Source of the DNA: Gordonia sp. KTR9
GTDB taxonomy: Bacteria > Actinomycetota > Actinomycetes > Mycobacteriales > Mycobacteriaceae
Direction of reading: 5' to 3'
NCBI RefSeq assembly: GCF_000143885.2
Contig: NC_018581.1
Location: forward strand, 124,001-188,000
DNA length: 64,000 bases
The notes below the pieces were generated by a model. That model worked only from the letters and a program-made list of their open reading frames with translations. It was not told where the DNA came from and did no database searches. Made by a program: the position numbers and the translations under genes. Of this stretch, positions 1-11,198 are shown piece by piece (the stretch's first letter is position 1; each line of letters starts with the position of its first letter).

Positions 1-189
1 GGTTGCTCGCACATCGTCGCCGGGCTGCTGGCCTCCACCTCGACGGCGTCCGGGAGCCACCCGGGCAACATCCTGCTGAACTGGGTCGTCCCGATCGCAC
101 TGATCGTCTTCGCGGTCAAGCGAACCCGAGCGATCGCCGACTCGGCGCCCAGCACGCCCGCCGGCAGCGCCGCCCCGACCGCCGGCTGA
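1..189 (+). CDS. C-terminal end of a membrane protein (truncated by window edge)
   Basis: An open frame enters from the left edge and stops with TGA at 187-189. The visible 62 residues contain one hydrophobic helix (NILLNWVVPIALIVFAV) followed by a basic KRTR anchor and a short Ala/Pro/Ser-rich cytoplasmic tail, which is typical of the last transmembrane segment of an integral membrane protein. The family cannot be named from this fragment. It ends 63 bases before the carotenoid oxygenase on the same strand. Confidence 0.55.
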   Translation, partial: GCSHIVAGLLASTSTASGSHPGNILLNWVVPIALIVFAVKRTRAIADSAPSTPAGSAAPTAG

Positions 190-252
190 AACTCGCCGGT
201 ACCACTCCATCCGCCCGACCAGCCCGTCGCCAAGCAGCCCGAAGGTAGTCCC

Positions 253-1662
253 ATGACCCTCACCACGCCCCCCACCCCCGCCCCCGTCGACATGGCGCAC
301 CACGCCCACCTCACCGGCGTGTTCGCCCCGCAGCGCAAAGAGGTCGATGTCGCCGACTTGCCCGTCTCCGGAGAGATCCCCGCGGATCTGCGGGGCAGCT
401 ATCTCCGCAACGGCCCCAATCCGCGCTTCGACCCGATCGGATCCTTCGTCTACCCCCTCGACGGCGACGGCATGGTGCACCGGATCAGCATCGACGACGG
501 TCGGGTCGGGTACACCAACCGTTTTGTCCGGACCCCGATGGTCCTCGCGGAAGAGGCTGCCGGACATGCCCTCTGGTCAGGACTCACCGACGGATACACG
601 CCGCCGGCGAGTGTGGTGGGCGACGAGCTCGCCGGCACCTACCGCGAACTGCCCGACATCAACATCGTCCGGCACGGCGGACGCCTGATGGCGATGGCCG
701 AATCCGACCGGCCCTATCTGCTCGAACCGTCGTCGCTGGCGACCCTGGCCAAGACCGACTGCGACGGTGCGATGCGGGTTGGTAGCACCGCCCACCCGAA
801 GATCGACCCGGCCACCGGCGAGATGGTCTTGTTCAACTACGGGCTCGAGGCGCCGTATCTGACGTGGTCGGTGGTCGCCGCGGACGGGACGACGACCACC
901 GGCCCCACCCCGGTCGACGGACTCGACAAGCCGGTGATGATCCACGACATGGCGCTGACGTCGCGATACCTCGTACTCTTCGTGTGCCCGTTGATCTTCG
1001 ACCTCGAGGGCGTGATGACCGGTGGGTCGCTGCTGTCGTGGCAGCCCGACGACGGCACGCGCATCGCGCTCATCCCGCGCGACGGTGGCCCGGTGCGCTG
1101 GGTGCACACCGACCCGTTCTGGGTGTGGCACTTCGCCAACGCCTTCGACGGCCCGAACCCCGAGGACGGCGTCATCGTCGACTACGTCGAGTGGAGCTAC
1201 CCGGGCGGTTTCGCCGACGAACCGCGGCCGGCGACCTCGGCGCTCACCCGCGCGATCATCCGCCCGGATGGGACGATCACCCGGAATACGGTCAGCGACA
1301 ACGCCTTCAACATGGAATTCCCACGGGTCGACGACCGCCTGCTCACCCGGGACCACCACCGGATCGCCTCGGTGGCCAAGGGTCCGCGCGACAGTGGTGC
1401 CAGCGACAGCCTCTGGTTCCACGATCTCTCCGCCGGTACCGAGACCTTCTGGAGCCCCGGAACCGCCATCGGCGAGCCGATCTACATCCCGGGTACCGAA
1501 CGCGACCACTGGGGCGCGATCGGCACCGATCCCGCCGACATGCGTTCGTACTTCTACCTTCTCGCCGCCGACGACCCCGCGGCCGGGCCGGTGGCCACCG
1601 TCGAACTGCCGATCCGCGTCCCAGCCGGGCTCCACGGCGCCTGGCTCGCGGACCCGGCCTGA
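253..1662 (+). CDS. Carotenoid oxygenase (RPE65/lignostilbene dioxygenase family)
   Basis: A 469-residue non-haem iron dioxygenase of the carotenoid cleavage family, expected to split a C=C bond of a carotenoid, apocarotenoid or stilbene. The four iron-binding histidines of the seven-bladed propeller are recognisable: His181 (STAHPK), His231 (MIHDMA), His293 (WVWHFAN) and His461 (GLHGAW). The N-terminal family motif GSYLRNGPNPRF is also present. Length is normal and there is no signal peptide, so it is cytosolic or peripheral to the membrane. The ATG at 253 has a GAAGG box about 7 bases upstream. The substrate cannot be read from sequence. It converges on the esterase gene, with a strong hairpin between them. 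Confidence 0.93.
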   Translation: MTLTTPPTPAPVDMAHHAHLTGVFAPQRKEVDVADLPVSGEIPADLRGSYLRNGPNPRFDPIGSFVYPLDGDGMVHRISIDDGRVGYTNRFVRTPMVLAEEAAGHALWSGLTDGYTPPASVVGDELAGTYRELPDINIVRHGGRLMAMAESDRPYLLEPSSLATLAKTDCDGAMRVGSTAHPKIDPATGEMVLFNYGLEAPYLTWSVVAADGTTTTGPTPVDGLDKPVMIHDMALTSRYLVLFVCPLIFDLEGVMTGGSLLSWQPDDGTRIALIPRDGGPVRWVHTDPFWVWHFANAFDGPNPEDGVIVDYVEWSYPGGFADEPRPATSALTRAIIRPDGTITRNTVSDNAFNMEFPRVDDRLLTRDHHRIASVAKGPRDSGASDSLWFHDLSAGTETFWSPGTAIGEPIYIPGTERDHWGAIGTDPADMRSYFYLLAADDPAAGPVATVELPIRVPAGLHGAWLADPA

Positions 1663-1670
1663 CGACAAAC

Positions 1671-1730
1671 CCACCCTATTTCCGCAAACCCACCCCGTCC
1701 GAGCGTGGTGGGTTTGCGGAAAAGGGGTGG
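1671..1730. terminator. Bidirectional hairpin between convergent genes
   Basis: A 24-bp near-perfect stem (1671-1694 with 1707-1730) encloses a 12-base loop. The core TTTCCGCAAACCCACC pairs exactly. It sits between the stops of the carotenoid oxygenase (1662) and the minus-strand esterase (1742), so it can end transcription from both sides. There is no long T-tract, as is usual in high-GC actinobacteria. Confidence 0.7.
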
Positions 1731-1741
1731 ATTTGCGGGCC

Positions 1742-2785
1742 TCAGGAAGCCGGCGCCGTCACCGCGATGAACCGGGCCGCGGTGTCGATCGCCGACCGCG
1801 CTTCGGCCGACAGACGTGGGATCAGCTGGAACACGTGCCCCTGATCCGGCCACGCCTGGATCACCGAAACCCCTCCGGCGCCGACGATCTCATCGTGGGT
1901 GGCCCGGGCGTCGGCGCCCATCACCTCGCGTGCCCCGTACTGGATGAGGGTCTTGGGCAGACCCATGTCCCGGGTCAGGCGGACGCGCATCCGAGGGTGA
2001 TCGGGGTCCGCGGCCCTGGTGTAGAGCCGCAGGATCTTCCGCGCGGACATCGCGTCGATGATCGGGTCGCGCACCCCGGTGCGCTGGTTGCGTACGGCCA
2101 GCTCGAAAGTGGGGTCGTAGAGCGGCGAGAACAGCACCATCGACCCCGGCTGCGGGGTTCCGGTCGCGTGGTTGACGGCGAGCAGGTCGAGCGCGAGGTG
2201 ACCGCCGGCGGAGTCGCCCGCGACCACGATGTCCTCGGCGCGGTACCCCTGTGACAGGAGCCAGCGATAGCCGCGGATGGTGTCGTTGCCCGCGCACGGC
2301 CACGCGTGTTCGGGGGCGAGCCGGTAGTCGAGGCTGAACGCGGGCAGACCGGTCTTGTTGCCGAGCCGGCCGACCAGGCCGCGGTGCGTTCGCGGCGAGC
2401 ACACGATGTACCCGCTCCCGTGCAGGTAGTAGACGATCCGCGTGCCGGGGGCCGGGGCGGCGGCGTGCCGGCCGATGACCCATTCGCCGCGGACCTGTCC
2501 GCCGCGAAACGTCTCGCGCACGAGATCCACCCGGGTGTTGGCCGGTGGCGGGTTCATCCGCTCGATCGTCCGGTTGAGGGCCGGACGGGTCCGCTGGATC
2601 ATCTGTGCCGTCACCCGGGGATGGCTGACCCCGGCCGCGGCCATCATCGGCCAGGCGACGCGGGCCAGGTAGGCGTTGACCGCCCGGGAGCGGCGCGAAC
2701 CATGGGGAGCGACGCCGAGGTGACCGAACGGATGCTCCACCCCCGGATCGAAGGCGGGTTCATCCGCCGGCACAGTGACACTCAT
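1742..2785 (-). CDS. Alpha/beta hydrolase of the hormone-sensitive-lipase (HSL) type
   Basis: A 347-residue esterase/lipase. The oxyanion-hole motif is HGSGY (residues 122-126, a variant of HGGGF). The nucleophile elbow is GDSAGG with Ser192, and the catalytic His lies in DQGHVF near the C terminus. These mark the HSL group of carboxylesterases acting on short or medium acyl esters. No signal peptide is seen. I chose the ATG at 2785 because the frame extends 79 residues further upstream as Arg-rich low-complexity sequence without homologous character, and a CAGGTG box precedes this ATG. The physiological substrate is unknown. Confidence 0.85.
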   Translation of the reverse strand: MSVTVPADEPAFDPGVEHPFGHLGVAPHGSRRSRAVNAYLARVAWPMMAAAGVSHPRVTAQMIQRTRPALNRTIERMNPPPANTRVDLVRETFRGGQVRGEWVIGRHAAAPAPGTRIVYYLHGSGYIVCSPRTHRGLVGRLGNKTGLPAFSLDYRLAPEHAWPCAGNDTIRGYRWLLSQGYRAEDIVVAGDSAGGHLALDLLAVNHATGTPQPGSMVLFSPLYDPTFELAVRNQRTGVRDPIIDAMSARKILRLYTRAADPDHPRMRVRLTRDMGLPKTLIQYGAREVMGADARATHDEIVGAGGVSVIQAWPDQGHVFQLIPRLSAEARSAIDTAARFIAVTAPAS

Positions 2786-3300
2786 CACCTGACGGTAGAT
2801 GTTCGGCGTTTCCCGCGGGGTGAGATTCCGCGGGCGAGATCCGGCCGCAATCCGATCGCGACCGACGAAGCCCGCAACCCCTCGCCGCGAGCGCTGCCGA
2901 GACCGTGGCCGGGGTGGCCCCGAAACGCCAGATCCCCGTCTGACGTGCACCTGAGGTGCTGTTGTGGTATCCGGATTTCTTGACTCGGCCCTCCGCGTGG
3001 AAAAATGGCTCACAATGCTCATACGGCTGCCCGGGGGCGCTCTGGCGTGCTGCGCGCGGTAGTTGCGATGAGCAGGGTGGTTCGGGCCCCGACGACGCGG
3101 CTCGAAGGGACCGTCAGCAACGGCGCTGACCGGGACTCACCGCCGCTGTGATCGTCGGCTCCGCCCAGGTCAGCCCCGATGCGGGCGGATGACGACGACG
3201 CCGGGGACATCGTGGTCCGCGGCCCGACACGGCCGGGTGTGGCCCCAGACATTGACGACGGGTAGTGCGTGCACCCCTCGCGCGCAAAGTGAGGCGAACT
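2786..3300. other. Gene-free divergent region upstream of gltB
   Basis: 515 bases separate the divergent esterase and gltB starts. I see no conserved ORF, RNA gene or clear repeat. It must hold promoters for both genes. The gltB ribosome-binding site (GTGAGGC) is at about 3288-3295. No palindromic operator was evident by eye. Confidence 0.5.
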
Positions 3301-6300
3301 ATGAAGCAGGCTCCGGGACCGGTGGGTCTCTACGACCCACGCAACGAGCACGACTCGTGTGGCGTGGCGTTTGTCGTGGACATGCACGGACGGCGCAGTC
3401 GCAGCATCGTCGACAAGGCGATCATGGCGCTGGTGAATCTCGAGCACCGCGGCGCCGCGGGCGCCGAGCCGAACACCGGCGACGGTGCCGGCATCATGAT
3501 CCAGGTCCCGGACCGTTTCCTACGGGAGACCGTCGACTTCGAGCTGCCCGCGGAAGGCAGCTACGCGACCGGTATCGCATTCCTGCCCCAGGGGTCGGAG
3601 GACGCCCGCCTCGCCTGCGAGGGTGTGGAGAAGGTCATCGAGGCCGAGGGTCTGACCCTGCTCGGGTGGCGCGAGGTGCCCACCAACGAGAGTTCGCTCG
3701 GTGCGCTCGCCCGCGACGCCATGCCGACCTTCCGTCAGGTGTTCGTCGGCGGCGCCGAGGGCATGGAACTCGAGCGTCGTGCCTACGTCGTGCGCAAGCG
3801 CGTGCAGTACGAGCTGGGCAACAAGGGCGCCGGCGCCGACGGCCCGGGCCGCGAGACCGTCTATTTCCCCAGCCTGTCCGGACGAACCTTCGTCTACAAG
3901 GGCATGCTGACGACCCCGCAGCTGCGGGAGTTCTACGTCGACCTGCAGGACTCGCGTGTCGAGAGCTCGCTCGGTCTGGTGCATTCGCGCTTCTCCACCA
4001 ACACCTTCCCGTCGTGGCCGCTGGCACATCCGTTCCGCCGCGTCGCCCACAACGGCGAGATCAACACCGTCACCGGTAACGAGAACTGGATGCGGGCCCG
4101 CGAGGCGCTCATCGACACCGAGGCCTTCGGGGCCGACGCGGCGTCGAAGATCTTCCCGATCTGTACCCCCGGCGCGTCGGACACCGCGCGCTTCGACGAG
4201 GTTCTCGAGCTGCTCCACCTCGGTGGACGCTCGCTCCCGCACGCCGTGCTCATGATGATCCCGGAAGCCTGGGAGCGTCACGAGTCGATGAAGCCCGAGC
4301 ACCGGGACTTCTACCGCTACCACTCCGCTCTGATGGAGCCCTGGGACGGCCCGGCGTCGGTGTGTTTCACCGACGGCACCGTCGTGGGCGCCGTGCTCGA
4401 CCGAAACGGACTGCGCCCCAGCCGGGTCTGGGTCACCAAGGACGGCCTCGTGGTGATGGCCTCCGAGGTCGGCGTACTCGACATCGACCACTCCGACGTC
4501 GTGCAGAAGATGCGTCTGCAGCCCGGCCGGATGTTCCTCGTGGACACCGCGGCCGGCCGCATCGTCGACGACGAGGAGATCAAGGACGAGCTCGCCGGTG
4601 AGCACCCCTACGGGGAGTGGCTCGAGCAGGGACTCGTGCCGGTCGACGACATCGAGGCGCCGCCGCACCAGCACATGCCGCACGACCGTGTCGCCTTGCG
4701 CCAGCAGGTCTTCGGCTACACCCGCGAGGAACTCGACCTCCTGGTCGCGCCGATGGCGAAGACCGGCGCCGAGGCCCTCGGCTCGATGGGCACCGACACC
4801 CCGATCGCGGTGCTCTCCAAGCGTCCGCGCATGCTGTTCGACTACTTCCAGCAGCTGTTCGCGCAGGTGACCAATCCGCCGCTCGACGCGATCCGCGAGG
4901 AGATCGTGACCAGCGTCGGCGGCACCATCGGCACCGAGGCCGACCTGCTGAACCCCGGCCCGGAGTCGTGCCGGCAGATCGAGCTGACGTCGCCGGTCCT
5001 GGACAACGACACTCTCGCCAAGCTGGTGGAGATCAACTCCAACGACGCGCTGCCCGGCTTCCGCAGCGTGCACATCCACGGCCTCTACCCGGTCGCCGAC
5101 GGCGGTGCCGGACTCCGCAAGGCGCTCGACGAGGTGCGCGCCAAGGTCAGCGCCGCGATCGACGACGGCGCGAACCTGGTCATCCTGTCCGACCGCGAGT
5201 CCGACGAGACCTACGCACCGATTCCGTCGCTGCTCCTCACGGCTGCGGTGCACCACCACCTGGTGCGTGAGCGCAAGCGCACCCAGGCCGGCCTGATCGT
5301 CGAGTCCGGCGATTGCCGTGAGGTCCACCACGTCGCCGCGCTCGTCGGTTTCGGTGCGGCAGCGGTGAACCCGTACATGGCCTTCGAATCGATCGAGGAC
5401 ATGATCGAGCGCGGCGTGCTCGGCGACCTCGACCTGGCCACGGCGCAGAAGAACTACATCAAGGCCGCCGGCAAGGGTGTGCTCAAGGTGATGAGCAAGA
5501 TGGGCATCTCGACCATCGCCTCCTACACCGGCGCGCAGCTCTTCCAGGTGATCGGTCTGTCGCAGGAGACGGTCGACGAGTTCTTCACCGGACTCAACAG
5601 CCAGCTCGACGGCATCGGCCTCGACGAGATCGCCGACGACGTCGCGGTGCGTCACGCCCTGGCGTTCTCCGACCGTCCCTCCGAGCGCGCGCACCGCGAG
5701 CTCGAGGTGGGCGGCGAGTACCAGTGGCGTCGTGAAGGCGAGTACCACCTGTTCAACCCGGACACGGTGTTCAAGCTCCAGCACTCCACGCGCACCGGCC
5801 AGTACAAGGTGTTCAAGGAGTACACCAAGCTGGTCGACGACCAGTCCCGGCAGATGGCCTCGCTGCGTGGCCTGTTCGACTTCAACTTCGGCGATCGCGA
5901 CCCGATCCCGATCGAGAAGGTCGAGCCGGCGAGCGAGATCGTCAAGCGGTTCTCGACCGGTGCGATGAGCTTCGGCTCCATCTCCGCCGAGGCCCACGAG
6001 ACCCTGGCGATCGCCATGAACCGTCTGGGCGGCCGGTCGAATTCCGGTGAGGGCGGCGAGGATCCGCGTCGCTTCCATCACGACGAGAACGGCGACTGGC
6101 GGCGCAGCGCGATCAAGCAGGTCGCCTCGGGACGCTTCGGTGTCACCTCGCACTACCTGTCGAACTGCACCGACATCCAGATCAAGATGGCGCAGGGCGC
6201 CAAGCCCGGTGAGGGCGGCCAGCTCCCGCCGCACAAGGTGTACCCCTGGGTCGCCGAAGTCCGTGGTTCGACGCCGGGTGTCGGTCTGATCTCCCCGCCC

Positions 6301-7884
6301 CCGCACCACGACATCTACTCGATCGAGGATCTCGCTCAGCTGATCCACGACCTGAAGAACGCAAACCCCAAGGCGCGCATCCACGTCAAGCTCGTCAGCG
6401 AGGTCGGCGTGGGCACCGTCGCGGCCGGTGTGTCGAAGGCGCACGCCGACGTGGTCCTCATCTCCGGTCACGACGGCGGCACCGGCGCCACCCCGCTGAC
6501 CTCGATGAAGCACGCGGGAGCGCCCTGGGAGATCGGCCTCGCCGAGACCCAGCAGACCCTGCTGCTCAACGGTTTGCGCGACCGCATCGTGGTGCAGGTC
6601 GACGGCCAGCTCAAGACCGGCCGGGACGTCGTCGTCGCCGCCCTGCTCGGTGGTGAGGAATTCGGCTTCGCGACCGCGCCGCTGGTGGTCTCCGGCTGCA
6701 TCATGATGCGCGTGTGCCACCTGGACACCTGCCCCGTGGGCGTGGCGACCCAGAACCCGCTCCTGCGTGAGCGTTTCGCGGGCAAGCCGGAGTTCGTCGA
6801 GAACTTCTTCATGTTCATCGCCGAAGAGGTCCGGGAACTGCTGGCGCGCCTCGGCTTCCGCACCCTGCAGGAAGCCGTCGGTCACGTCGAGGCACTCGAC
6901 ACCACCAAGGCGCTGGCGCACTGGAAGTCGGAGAAGGCCGGCAAGCTCGACCTGTCGTCGATCCTGACGATGCCGGAATCGCCGTTCATGAACCAGGATC
7001 TGTACTGCTCGGGCGTGCAGGATCACGGGCTGGAGAAGGCGCTCGATCAGCAGCTGATCGCGCAGAGCCGCGAGGCGATCGACCACGGTACCCGGGTGTC
7101 CTTCACCTCGAAGATCACCAACGTCAACCGCACCGTCGGCACGATGCTGGGCCACGAGGTGACCAAGGCCTATGGCGCACAGGGTCTTCCCGACGGGACG
7201 ATCATCGTCGACTTCACCGGCTCGGCGGGCAACAGCTTCGGCGCCTTCGTGCCGAAGGGTGTGACGCTGCGCCTGGAGGGTGATGCCAACGACTTCGTCG
7301 GCAAGGGACTGTCGGGTGGCCGTCTGGTGGTCCGCCCGGCGCGCAACGCGCCGGACGACTTCGTCGCCGAGCGGAACATCATCGCAGGCAACGTGATCGG
7401 GTTCGGTGCCACCGCGGGCAAGATCTTCCTGCGCGGCATCGTGGGCGAGCGCTTCTGCGTCCGCAACTCGGGTGTCACAGCGGTCGTCGAGGGCGTGGGC
7501 GACCACGGCTGCGAGTACATGACCGGCGGGCGCGTCGTCGTCCTCGGAGAGACCGGCCGCAACTTCGCGGCGGGCATGTCCGGTGGTATGGCCTTCGTCT
7601 ACGACCCCGAGGGCAAGCTGGCCGACAATCTCAACACCGAGCTCGTCGACCTCGAGCCGCTCGTCGACGAGGACGTCGAGTTCCTCTCGGCGATCATCGA
7701 CGAGCACCGTGCCGAGACCGATTCCCCGGTCGCCGCGGCACTTCTCGACGACTGGGACACCGCCCAGACCAAGTTCGCCAAGGTCATGCCACGCGACTTC
7801 AAGCGCGTGTTGCTGGCCATCTCCGAGGCGGAGAAGACCGGGCGAGACGTGAACGAAGCGATCATGGAGGCCGCACGTGGCTGA
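3301..7884 (+). CDS. gltB: Glutamate synthase (NADPH) large subunit
   Basis: The 1527-residue alpha subunit of GOGAT, which transfers the glutamine amide nitrogen to 2-oxoglutarate to give glutamate. Order of domains: class II glutamine amidotransferase with the nucleophile Cys20 (HDSCGVAF) exposed by removal of a short propeptide; central domain; FMN-binding synthase domain (about 820-1190); a 3Fe-4S ligand set in C-x5-C-x4-C from Cys1133 ([15 protein letters not shown]); and the C-terminal GXGXG beta-helix (about 1260-1460). The ATG at 3301 with GTGAGGC upstream fits the family N terminus; an in-frame start 12 codons earlier is less likely. It overlaps gltD by 8 bases, indicating translational coupling. 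Confidence 0.97.
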   Translation: MKQAPGPVGLYDPRNEHDSCGVAFVVDMHGRRSRSIVDKAIMALVNLEHRGAAGAEPNTGDGAGIMIQVPDRFLRETVDFELPAEGSYATGIAFLPQGSEDARLACEGVEKVIEAEGLTLLGWREVPTNESSLGALARDAMPTFRQVFVGGAEGMELERRAYVVRKRVQYELGNKGAGADGPGRETVYFPSLSGRTFVYKGMLTTPQLREFYVDLQDSRVESSLGLVHSRFSTNTFPSWPLAHPFRRVAHNGEINTVTGNENWMRAREALIDTEAFGADAASKIFPICTPGASDTARFDEVLELLHLGGRSLPHAVLMMIPEAWERHESMKPEHRDFYRYHSALMEPWDGPASVCFTDGTVVGAVLDRNGLRPSRVWVTKDGLVVMASEVGVLDIDHSDVVQKMRLQPGRMFLVDTAAGRIVDDEEIKDELAGEHPYGEWLEQGLVPVDDIEAPPHQHMPHDRVALRQQVFGYTREELDLLVAPMAKTGAEALGSMGTDTPIAVLSKRPRMLFDYFQQLFAQVTNPPLDAIREEIVTSVGGTIGTEADLLNPGPESCRQIELTSPVLDNDTLAKLVEINSNDALPGFRSVHIHGLYPVADGGAGLRKALDEVRAKVSAAIDDGANLVILSDRESDETYAPIPSLLLTAAVHHHLVRERKRTQAGLIVESGDCREVHHVAALVGFGAAAVNPYMAFESIEDMIERGVLGDLDLATAQKNYIKAAGKGVLKVMSKMGISTIASYTGAQLFQVIGLSQETVDEFFTGLNSQLDGIGLDEIADDVAVRHALAFSDRPSERAHRELEVGGEYQWRREGEYHLFNPDTVFKLQHSTRTGQYKVFKEYTKLVDDQSRQMASLRGLFDFNFGDRDPIPIEKVEPASEIVKRFSTGAMSFGSISAEAHETLAIAMNRLGGRSNSGEGGEDPRRFHHDENGDWRRSAIKQVASGRFGVTSHYLSNCTDIQIKMAQGAKPGEGGQLPPHKVYPWVAEVRGSTPGVGLISPPPHHDIYSIEDLAQLIHDLKNANPKARIHVKLVSEVGVGTVAAGVSKAHADVVLISGHDGGTGATPLTSMKHAGAPWEIGLAETQQTLLLNGLRDRIVVQVDGQLKTGRDVVVAALLGGEEFGFATAPLVVSGCIMMRVCHLDTCPVGVATQNPLLRERFAGKPEFVENFFMFIAEEVRELLARLGFRTLQEAVGHVEALDTTKALAHWKSEKAGKLDLSSILTMPESPFMNQDLYCSGVQDHGLEKALDQQLIAQSREAIDHGTRVSFTSKITNVNRTVGTMLGHEVTKAYGAQGLPDGTIIVDFTGSAGNSFGAFVPKGVTLRLEGDANDFVGKGLSGGRLVVRPARNAPDDFVAERNIIAGNVIGFGATAGKIFLRGIVGERFCVRNSGVTAVVEGVGDHGCEYMTGGRVVVLGETGRNFAAGMSGGMAFVYDPEGKLADNLNTELVDLEPLVDEDVEFLSAIIDEHRAETDSPVAAALLDDWDTAQTKFAKVMPRDFKRVLLAISEAEKTGRDVNEAIMEAARG

Positions 7885-9331
7885 CCCCAGAGGATTCCTC
7901 AAGCACCCCGAGCGGGAGCTGCCCGACCGCCGCCCGGTGGATCTGCGTCTGCTGGACTGGAAAGAGGTCTACACCGACTTCGACAAGGGCCACCTGAAGA
8001 CGCAGGCGAGCCGCTGCATGGACTGCGGTATCCCGTTCTGCCACAACGGTTGCCCGCTGGGGAACCTCATTCCTGAGTGGAACGACCTGGTCTACAAGGA
8101 CCAGTGGCGCGACGGCATCGAGCGTCTGCACGCGACGAACAACTTCCCGGAGTTCACCGGCCGCCTGTGTCCGGCTCCGTGCGAGGCGTCCTGTGTGCTG
8201 GGGATCAACCAGCCGCCGGTCACCATCAAGCAGGTCGAGGTCGAGATCATCGACAACGCCTTCGACAACGGATGGGTCACCCCCGTCCTGCCGTCGGCGA
8301 AGACCGGCAAGGCGGTTGCCGTCGTCGGCTCCGGACCTGCGGGACTGGCTGCGGCGCAGCAGCTCACGCGTGCCGGACACGACGTGACGCTGTTCGAGCG
8401 GGCCGATCGCATCGGTGGTCTGCTCCGCTACGGCATCCCCGAGTTCAAGATGGAGAAGCGCCACATCGACCGGCGTCTGGCGCAGATGGAGGCCGAGGGC
8501 ACCGTCTTCCGCACCGGCGTCAACGTGGGCGTCGACATCACCGTCGAGCAGCTCCGCGCCGATTTCGACGCGGTGATCCTCGCCAACGGATCGACCATCG
8601 GCCGCGATCTGCCGATCCCAGGCCGCGAACTCGACGGCATCCACCAGGCCATGGAGTTCCTGCCGCAGGCCAACCGGGTGCAGCTCGGCGACACCGTCGA
8701 AGGCCAGATCTCGGCGAAGGGCAAGAAGGTCATCATCATCGGCGGTGGCGACACCGGCGCCGACTGCCTGGGCACCTCGCTGCGCCAGGGGGCCGAGATC
8801 GTCCACCAGTTCGAGATCATGCCGAAGCCGCCGATCGAGCGTGCCGAGTCGACCCCCTGGCCGACCTACCCGCTGATGTACCGCGTGTCGTCGGCTCACG
8901 AAGAGGGCGGCGAGCGCGTCTTCTCGGTCAACACCGAACAGTTCCTCGGTGAGGACGGCAAGGTCACCGGTCTCAGGGCCCACGAGGTCGTCATGCGCGA
9001 CGGACGCTTCGAGAAGGTCGAGGGTTCGGACTTCGAGCTCGAGGCCGACCTCGTGCTGCTCGCCATGGGCTTCGTCGGTCCCGAACGCGAGGATCTCCTC
9101 GACAAGATGGGCGTCGACTACGATCCCCGTGGGAACGTGAAGCGCGACAACAACTTCGCCGCCGTCGGGCAGCCGGGCGTCTTCGTCGCCGGTGACGCCG
9201 GTCGCGGACAGTCGCTCATCGTGTGGGCCATCGCCGAGGGCCGGTCGGCCGCAGCGGCCGCCGACAAGTTCCTCACCGGGGCGTCGGAGCTGCCCGCGCC
9301 GATCGTGCCGACGCAGGTCGCGCAGCGCTGA
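7877..9331 (+). CDS. gltD: Glutamate synthase small subunit (NADPH-dependent, FAD/4Fe-4S)
   Basis: The 484-residue beta subunit that passes electrons from NADPH through FAD and two 4Fe-4S clusters to the FMN of GltB. Visible motifs are the N-terminal cysteine clusters ([14 protein letters not shown] and CPAPCEASC, residues about 46-110), the FAD Rossmann motif [10 protein letters not shown] (about 150) and the NADPH motif GGGDTGADC (about 290). Translation starts at GTG 7877 inside the end of gltB, preceded by GGAGG. The two genes form one operon ended by the hairpin at 9358. Confidence 0.96.
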   Translation: MADPRGFLKHPERELPDRRPVDLRLLDWKEVYTDFDKGHLKTQASRCMDCGIPFCHNGCPLGNLIPEWNDLVYKDQWRDGIERLHATNNFPEFTGRLCPAPCEASCVLGINQPPVTIKQVEVEIIDNAFDNGWVTPVLPSAKTGKAVAVVGSGPAGLAAAQQLTRAGHDVTLFERADRIGGLLRYGIPEFKMEKRHIDRRLAQMEAEGTVFRTGVNVGVDITVEQLRADFDAVILANGSTIGRDLPIPGRELDGIHQAMEFLPQANRVQLGDTVEGQISAKGKKVIIIGGGDTGADCLGTSLRQGAEIVHQFEIMPKPPIERAESTPWPTYPLMYRVSSAHEEGGERVFSVNTEQFLGEDGKVTGLRAHEVVMRDGRFEKVEGSDFELEADLVLLAMGFVGPEREDLLDKMGVDYDPRGNVKRDNNFAAVGQPGVFVAGDAGRGQSLIVWAIAEGRSAAAAADKFLTGASELPAPIVPTQVAQR

Positions 9332-9357
9332 CCGCGCGCCTCGCACAGAGCAGAACA

Positions 9358-9399
9358 CAGAACTCCCGCTCGCCCGTTTCGGGGTGGGCGGGAGTTCTG
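9358..9399. terminator. Terminator hairpin after gltBD
   Basis: An 18-bp stem (9358-9375 with 9382-9399), perfect if two G-U pairs are allowed, with a 6-base loop GTTTCG. The core arm is CAGAACTCCCGC. It lies 26 bases after the gltD stop. No U-tract follows. Confidence 0.75.
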
Positions 9400-9493
9400 C
9401 GTGTGAACGGTGACCGTGCTGGGTAGGTATTTTCCGCCCTACACTCGCCTCATCGCTGTCGGCCCTCACCGGCCAGTACGAAGGGAACGGACC

Positions 9494-10381
9494 ATGCGTC
9501 GGATCGTCGCGACCATGTGCGCGCTGTTGTGTGCCGTCCTGGCCGGAGGAGGCCTCGCCGTCCCGAAAGCCGACGCCGCGCCGCGAGGATGCCCCGAGAT
9601 CTACGTGCTCGCCGTGCCCGGAACGTGGTCCAACGGCGCCAGCCCGGGCCTGCTCGGTGAGGTCACCGCCGGGCTCGGACCGGAGACCCGCGTGCAGTAC
9701 GTCGGATACGACGCCACCGCGTTCCCCTGGGAGAAGGCGATCTACGGCAAGTCGAAGGGGCAGGCCGTGGCCAACACCACGGGACTGGCCCTGCAGATGC
9801 TGCGTCGATGCCCGGGTACCCGGATCGCACTGGTCGGCTACAGCCAGGGCGCCGACGCCGCCGGGGACCTGGCCTCCGAGATCGGCACCGGCCGTGCCGC
9901 CATCAGGCCGGGTCAGGTGGCGGGCGTCGTCCTGATCGCCGATCCGCGACGGTCCGAGCGCGACAACCTCGTCGGTCCGCCGCTGCGCGGAGAGGGAAGC
10001 GGCGGCCCTCGCCTCGACGGCATGGGCTGGGTCCTGCCGAGAGCGTTCACGATCTGCGAACCCGGCGATGTCTACTGCAACGTGCCTCGCGACTACTACG
10101 TGACGCGGATCGTCGGCTACCTCGCCGAGACCAGTGATCCGACGCCGAGCCAGATCGTCCAGTATCAGGCGGAGGCGGGCGCGATCCTCGCCGAACTGCT
10201 CACCCTCGGCGGACCCGGGGAGATCGTGCAGGAACTCGGCGACGACCGGGCCCGCGAACAGATCAGATCGTTCAACCGGTTCCTGCAGTCCGGGTCCCAC
10301 GGCACCTACCGGGACTTCGAGGTTCGTCCCGGGGTGACCGCGGTGCAGTGGGCCAACAGGTTCCTCGCCGGACTCGCCTGA
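9494..10381 (+). CDS. Secreted cutinase-family esterase
   Basis: A 295-residue serine esterase of the cutinase family (mycobacterial Culp group), acting outside the membrane on lipid or polyester esters. It has an N-terminal signal peptide with a hydrophobic core (CALLCAVLAGGGLAV) and an ADAAP cleavage region. The nucleophile is Ser117 in GYSQGAD, the acid lies in the CEPGDVYCN loop, and the His is in GSHGTYRDF; conserved Cys pairs are present. I chose ATG 9494 because it begins the signal peptide and follows GAAGGGAACGG. A TACACT box about 55 bases upstream is a plausible -10. It is monocistronic. Confidence 0.9.
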   Translation: MRRIVATMCALLCAVLAGGGLAVPKADAAPRGCPEIYVLAVPGTWSNGASPGLLGEVTAGLGPETRVQYVGYDATAFPWEKAIYGKSKGQAVANTTGLALQMLRRCPGTRIALVGYSQGADAAGDLASEIGTGRAAIRPGQVAGVVLIADPRRSERDNLVGPPLRGEGSGGPRLDGMGWVLPRAFTICEPGDVYCNVPRDYYVTRIVGYLAETSDPTPSQIVQYQAEAGAILAELLTLGGPGEIVQELGDDRAREQIRSFNRFLQSGSHGTYRDFEVRPGVTAVQWANRFLAGLA

Positions 10382-10506
10382 GCCGATGCCGGTCGGTCGA
10401 CCTGCGCGGAAACCGGATGAATCGGACTTCCGACTAGAGTGGCTGCCGAGGCGGTCACCGTTGCCGGGGACCAGCCGACCGCCCCTCGGACAAACGGACT
10501 GATTCT

Positions 10507-11178
10507 TTGCCAACGCAGCTCGCCGCCGTACTCGCCCAGACCGACCCGTCTCAGGGTCACAGCGGCTTCATCGGCTGGATCCTCGACCTGATGGACACAC
10601 TCGGCGAGTTGGGTGTGGGGGTCGCGATCCTCCTCGAGACCTTCCTGCCGCCCATCCCCTCCGAAGCGGTCCTTCCCGGCGCCGGGTTCCTCGCCTACGA
10701 GGGCCGCATGAACGTCTGGCTCGCCTGGATGGCCGCGACCGTCGGGTCGCTCGTCGGCGCCTGGCTCTGGTACTGGATCGGCGCCGCCCTGGGTCGCGAC
10801 CGCACCCGGCGGCTCGTCGGCCGGCTGCCGTTGCTCGACTACGACGACTTCGACAAGGCGGAGGAGTATTTCGTCCGCTGGGGCGGCATGGCGGTTCTCC
10901 TCGGCCGGTGCGTGCCGCTCGTGCGATCGTTCGTCTCGATCCCCGCGGGCATCGAGAAGATGCCGTTCTGGCGCTTCACCGCCTACACCGCGCTGGGTTC
11001 GGGGGTGTGGAACGCCTTGTGGATCGGGATCGGCTTCGGTTTCGGTCCGGCGATCGCCCCGGCGCTCGAACGCTGGAGCGGGGCGCTGTCCAACATCGTG
11101 ATCGCGCTTCTCGTCCTCATGGTCGCCTGGTTCGTCGTGAAGCGGGTGCGTCGCCGGCGAGCGAGCACTGCCGGATAG
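10507..11178 (+). CDS. DedA-family integral membrane protein
   Basis: A 223-residue polytopic membrane protein of the DedA (SNARE-associated/VTT) superfamily, implicated in undecaprenyl-phosphate and phospholipid recycling across the membrane. Family signs are the ETFLPPIPSEAVLPGAGFLA re-entrant segment (residues about 38-57), the GRCVPLVRSFVSIPAG motif with its conserved Arg residues (about 136-151), and a basic C-terminal tail. The start is uncertain: TTG at 10507 gives the full N terminus, and an in-frame ATG at 10591 would give 195 residues. Which lipid it moves is not visible. Confidence 0.88.
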   Translation: MPTQLAAVLAQTDPSQGHSGFIGWILDLMDTLGELGVGVAILLETFLPPIPSEAVLPGAGFLAYEGRMNVWLAWMAATVGSLVGAWLWYWIGAALGRDRTRRLVGRLPLLDYDDFDKAEEYFVRWGGMAVLLGRCVPLVRSFVSIPAGIEKMPFWRFTAYTALGSGVWNALWIGIGFGFGPAIAPALERWSGALSNIVIALLVLMVAWFVVKRVRRRRASTAG

Positions 11179-11198
11179 GCGCGGCCGGCTTCGGTCGT

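Noticed and set aside
3520..7902. A 1460-codon minus-strand frame opposite gltB
   Set aside because: It is the antisense shadow of a real high-GC gene; its product is His/Arg/Asp-rich with no domain, while GltB motifs fill the plus strand.
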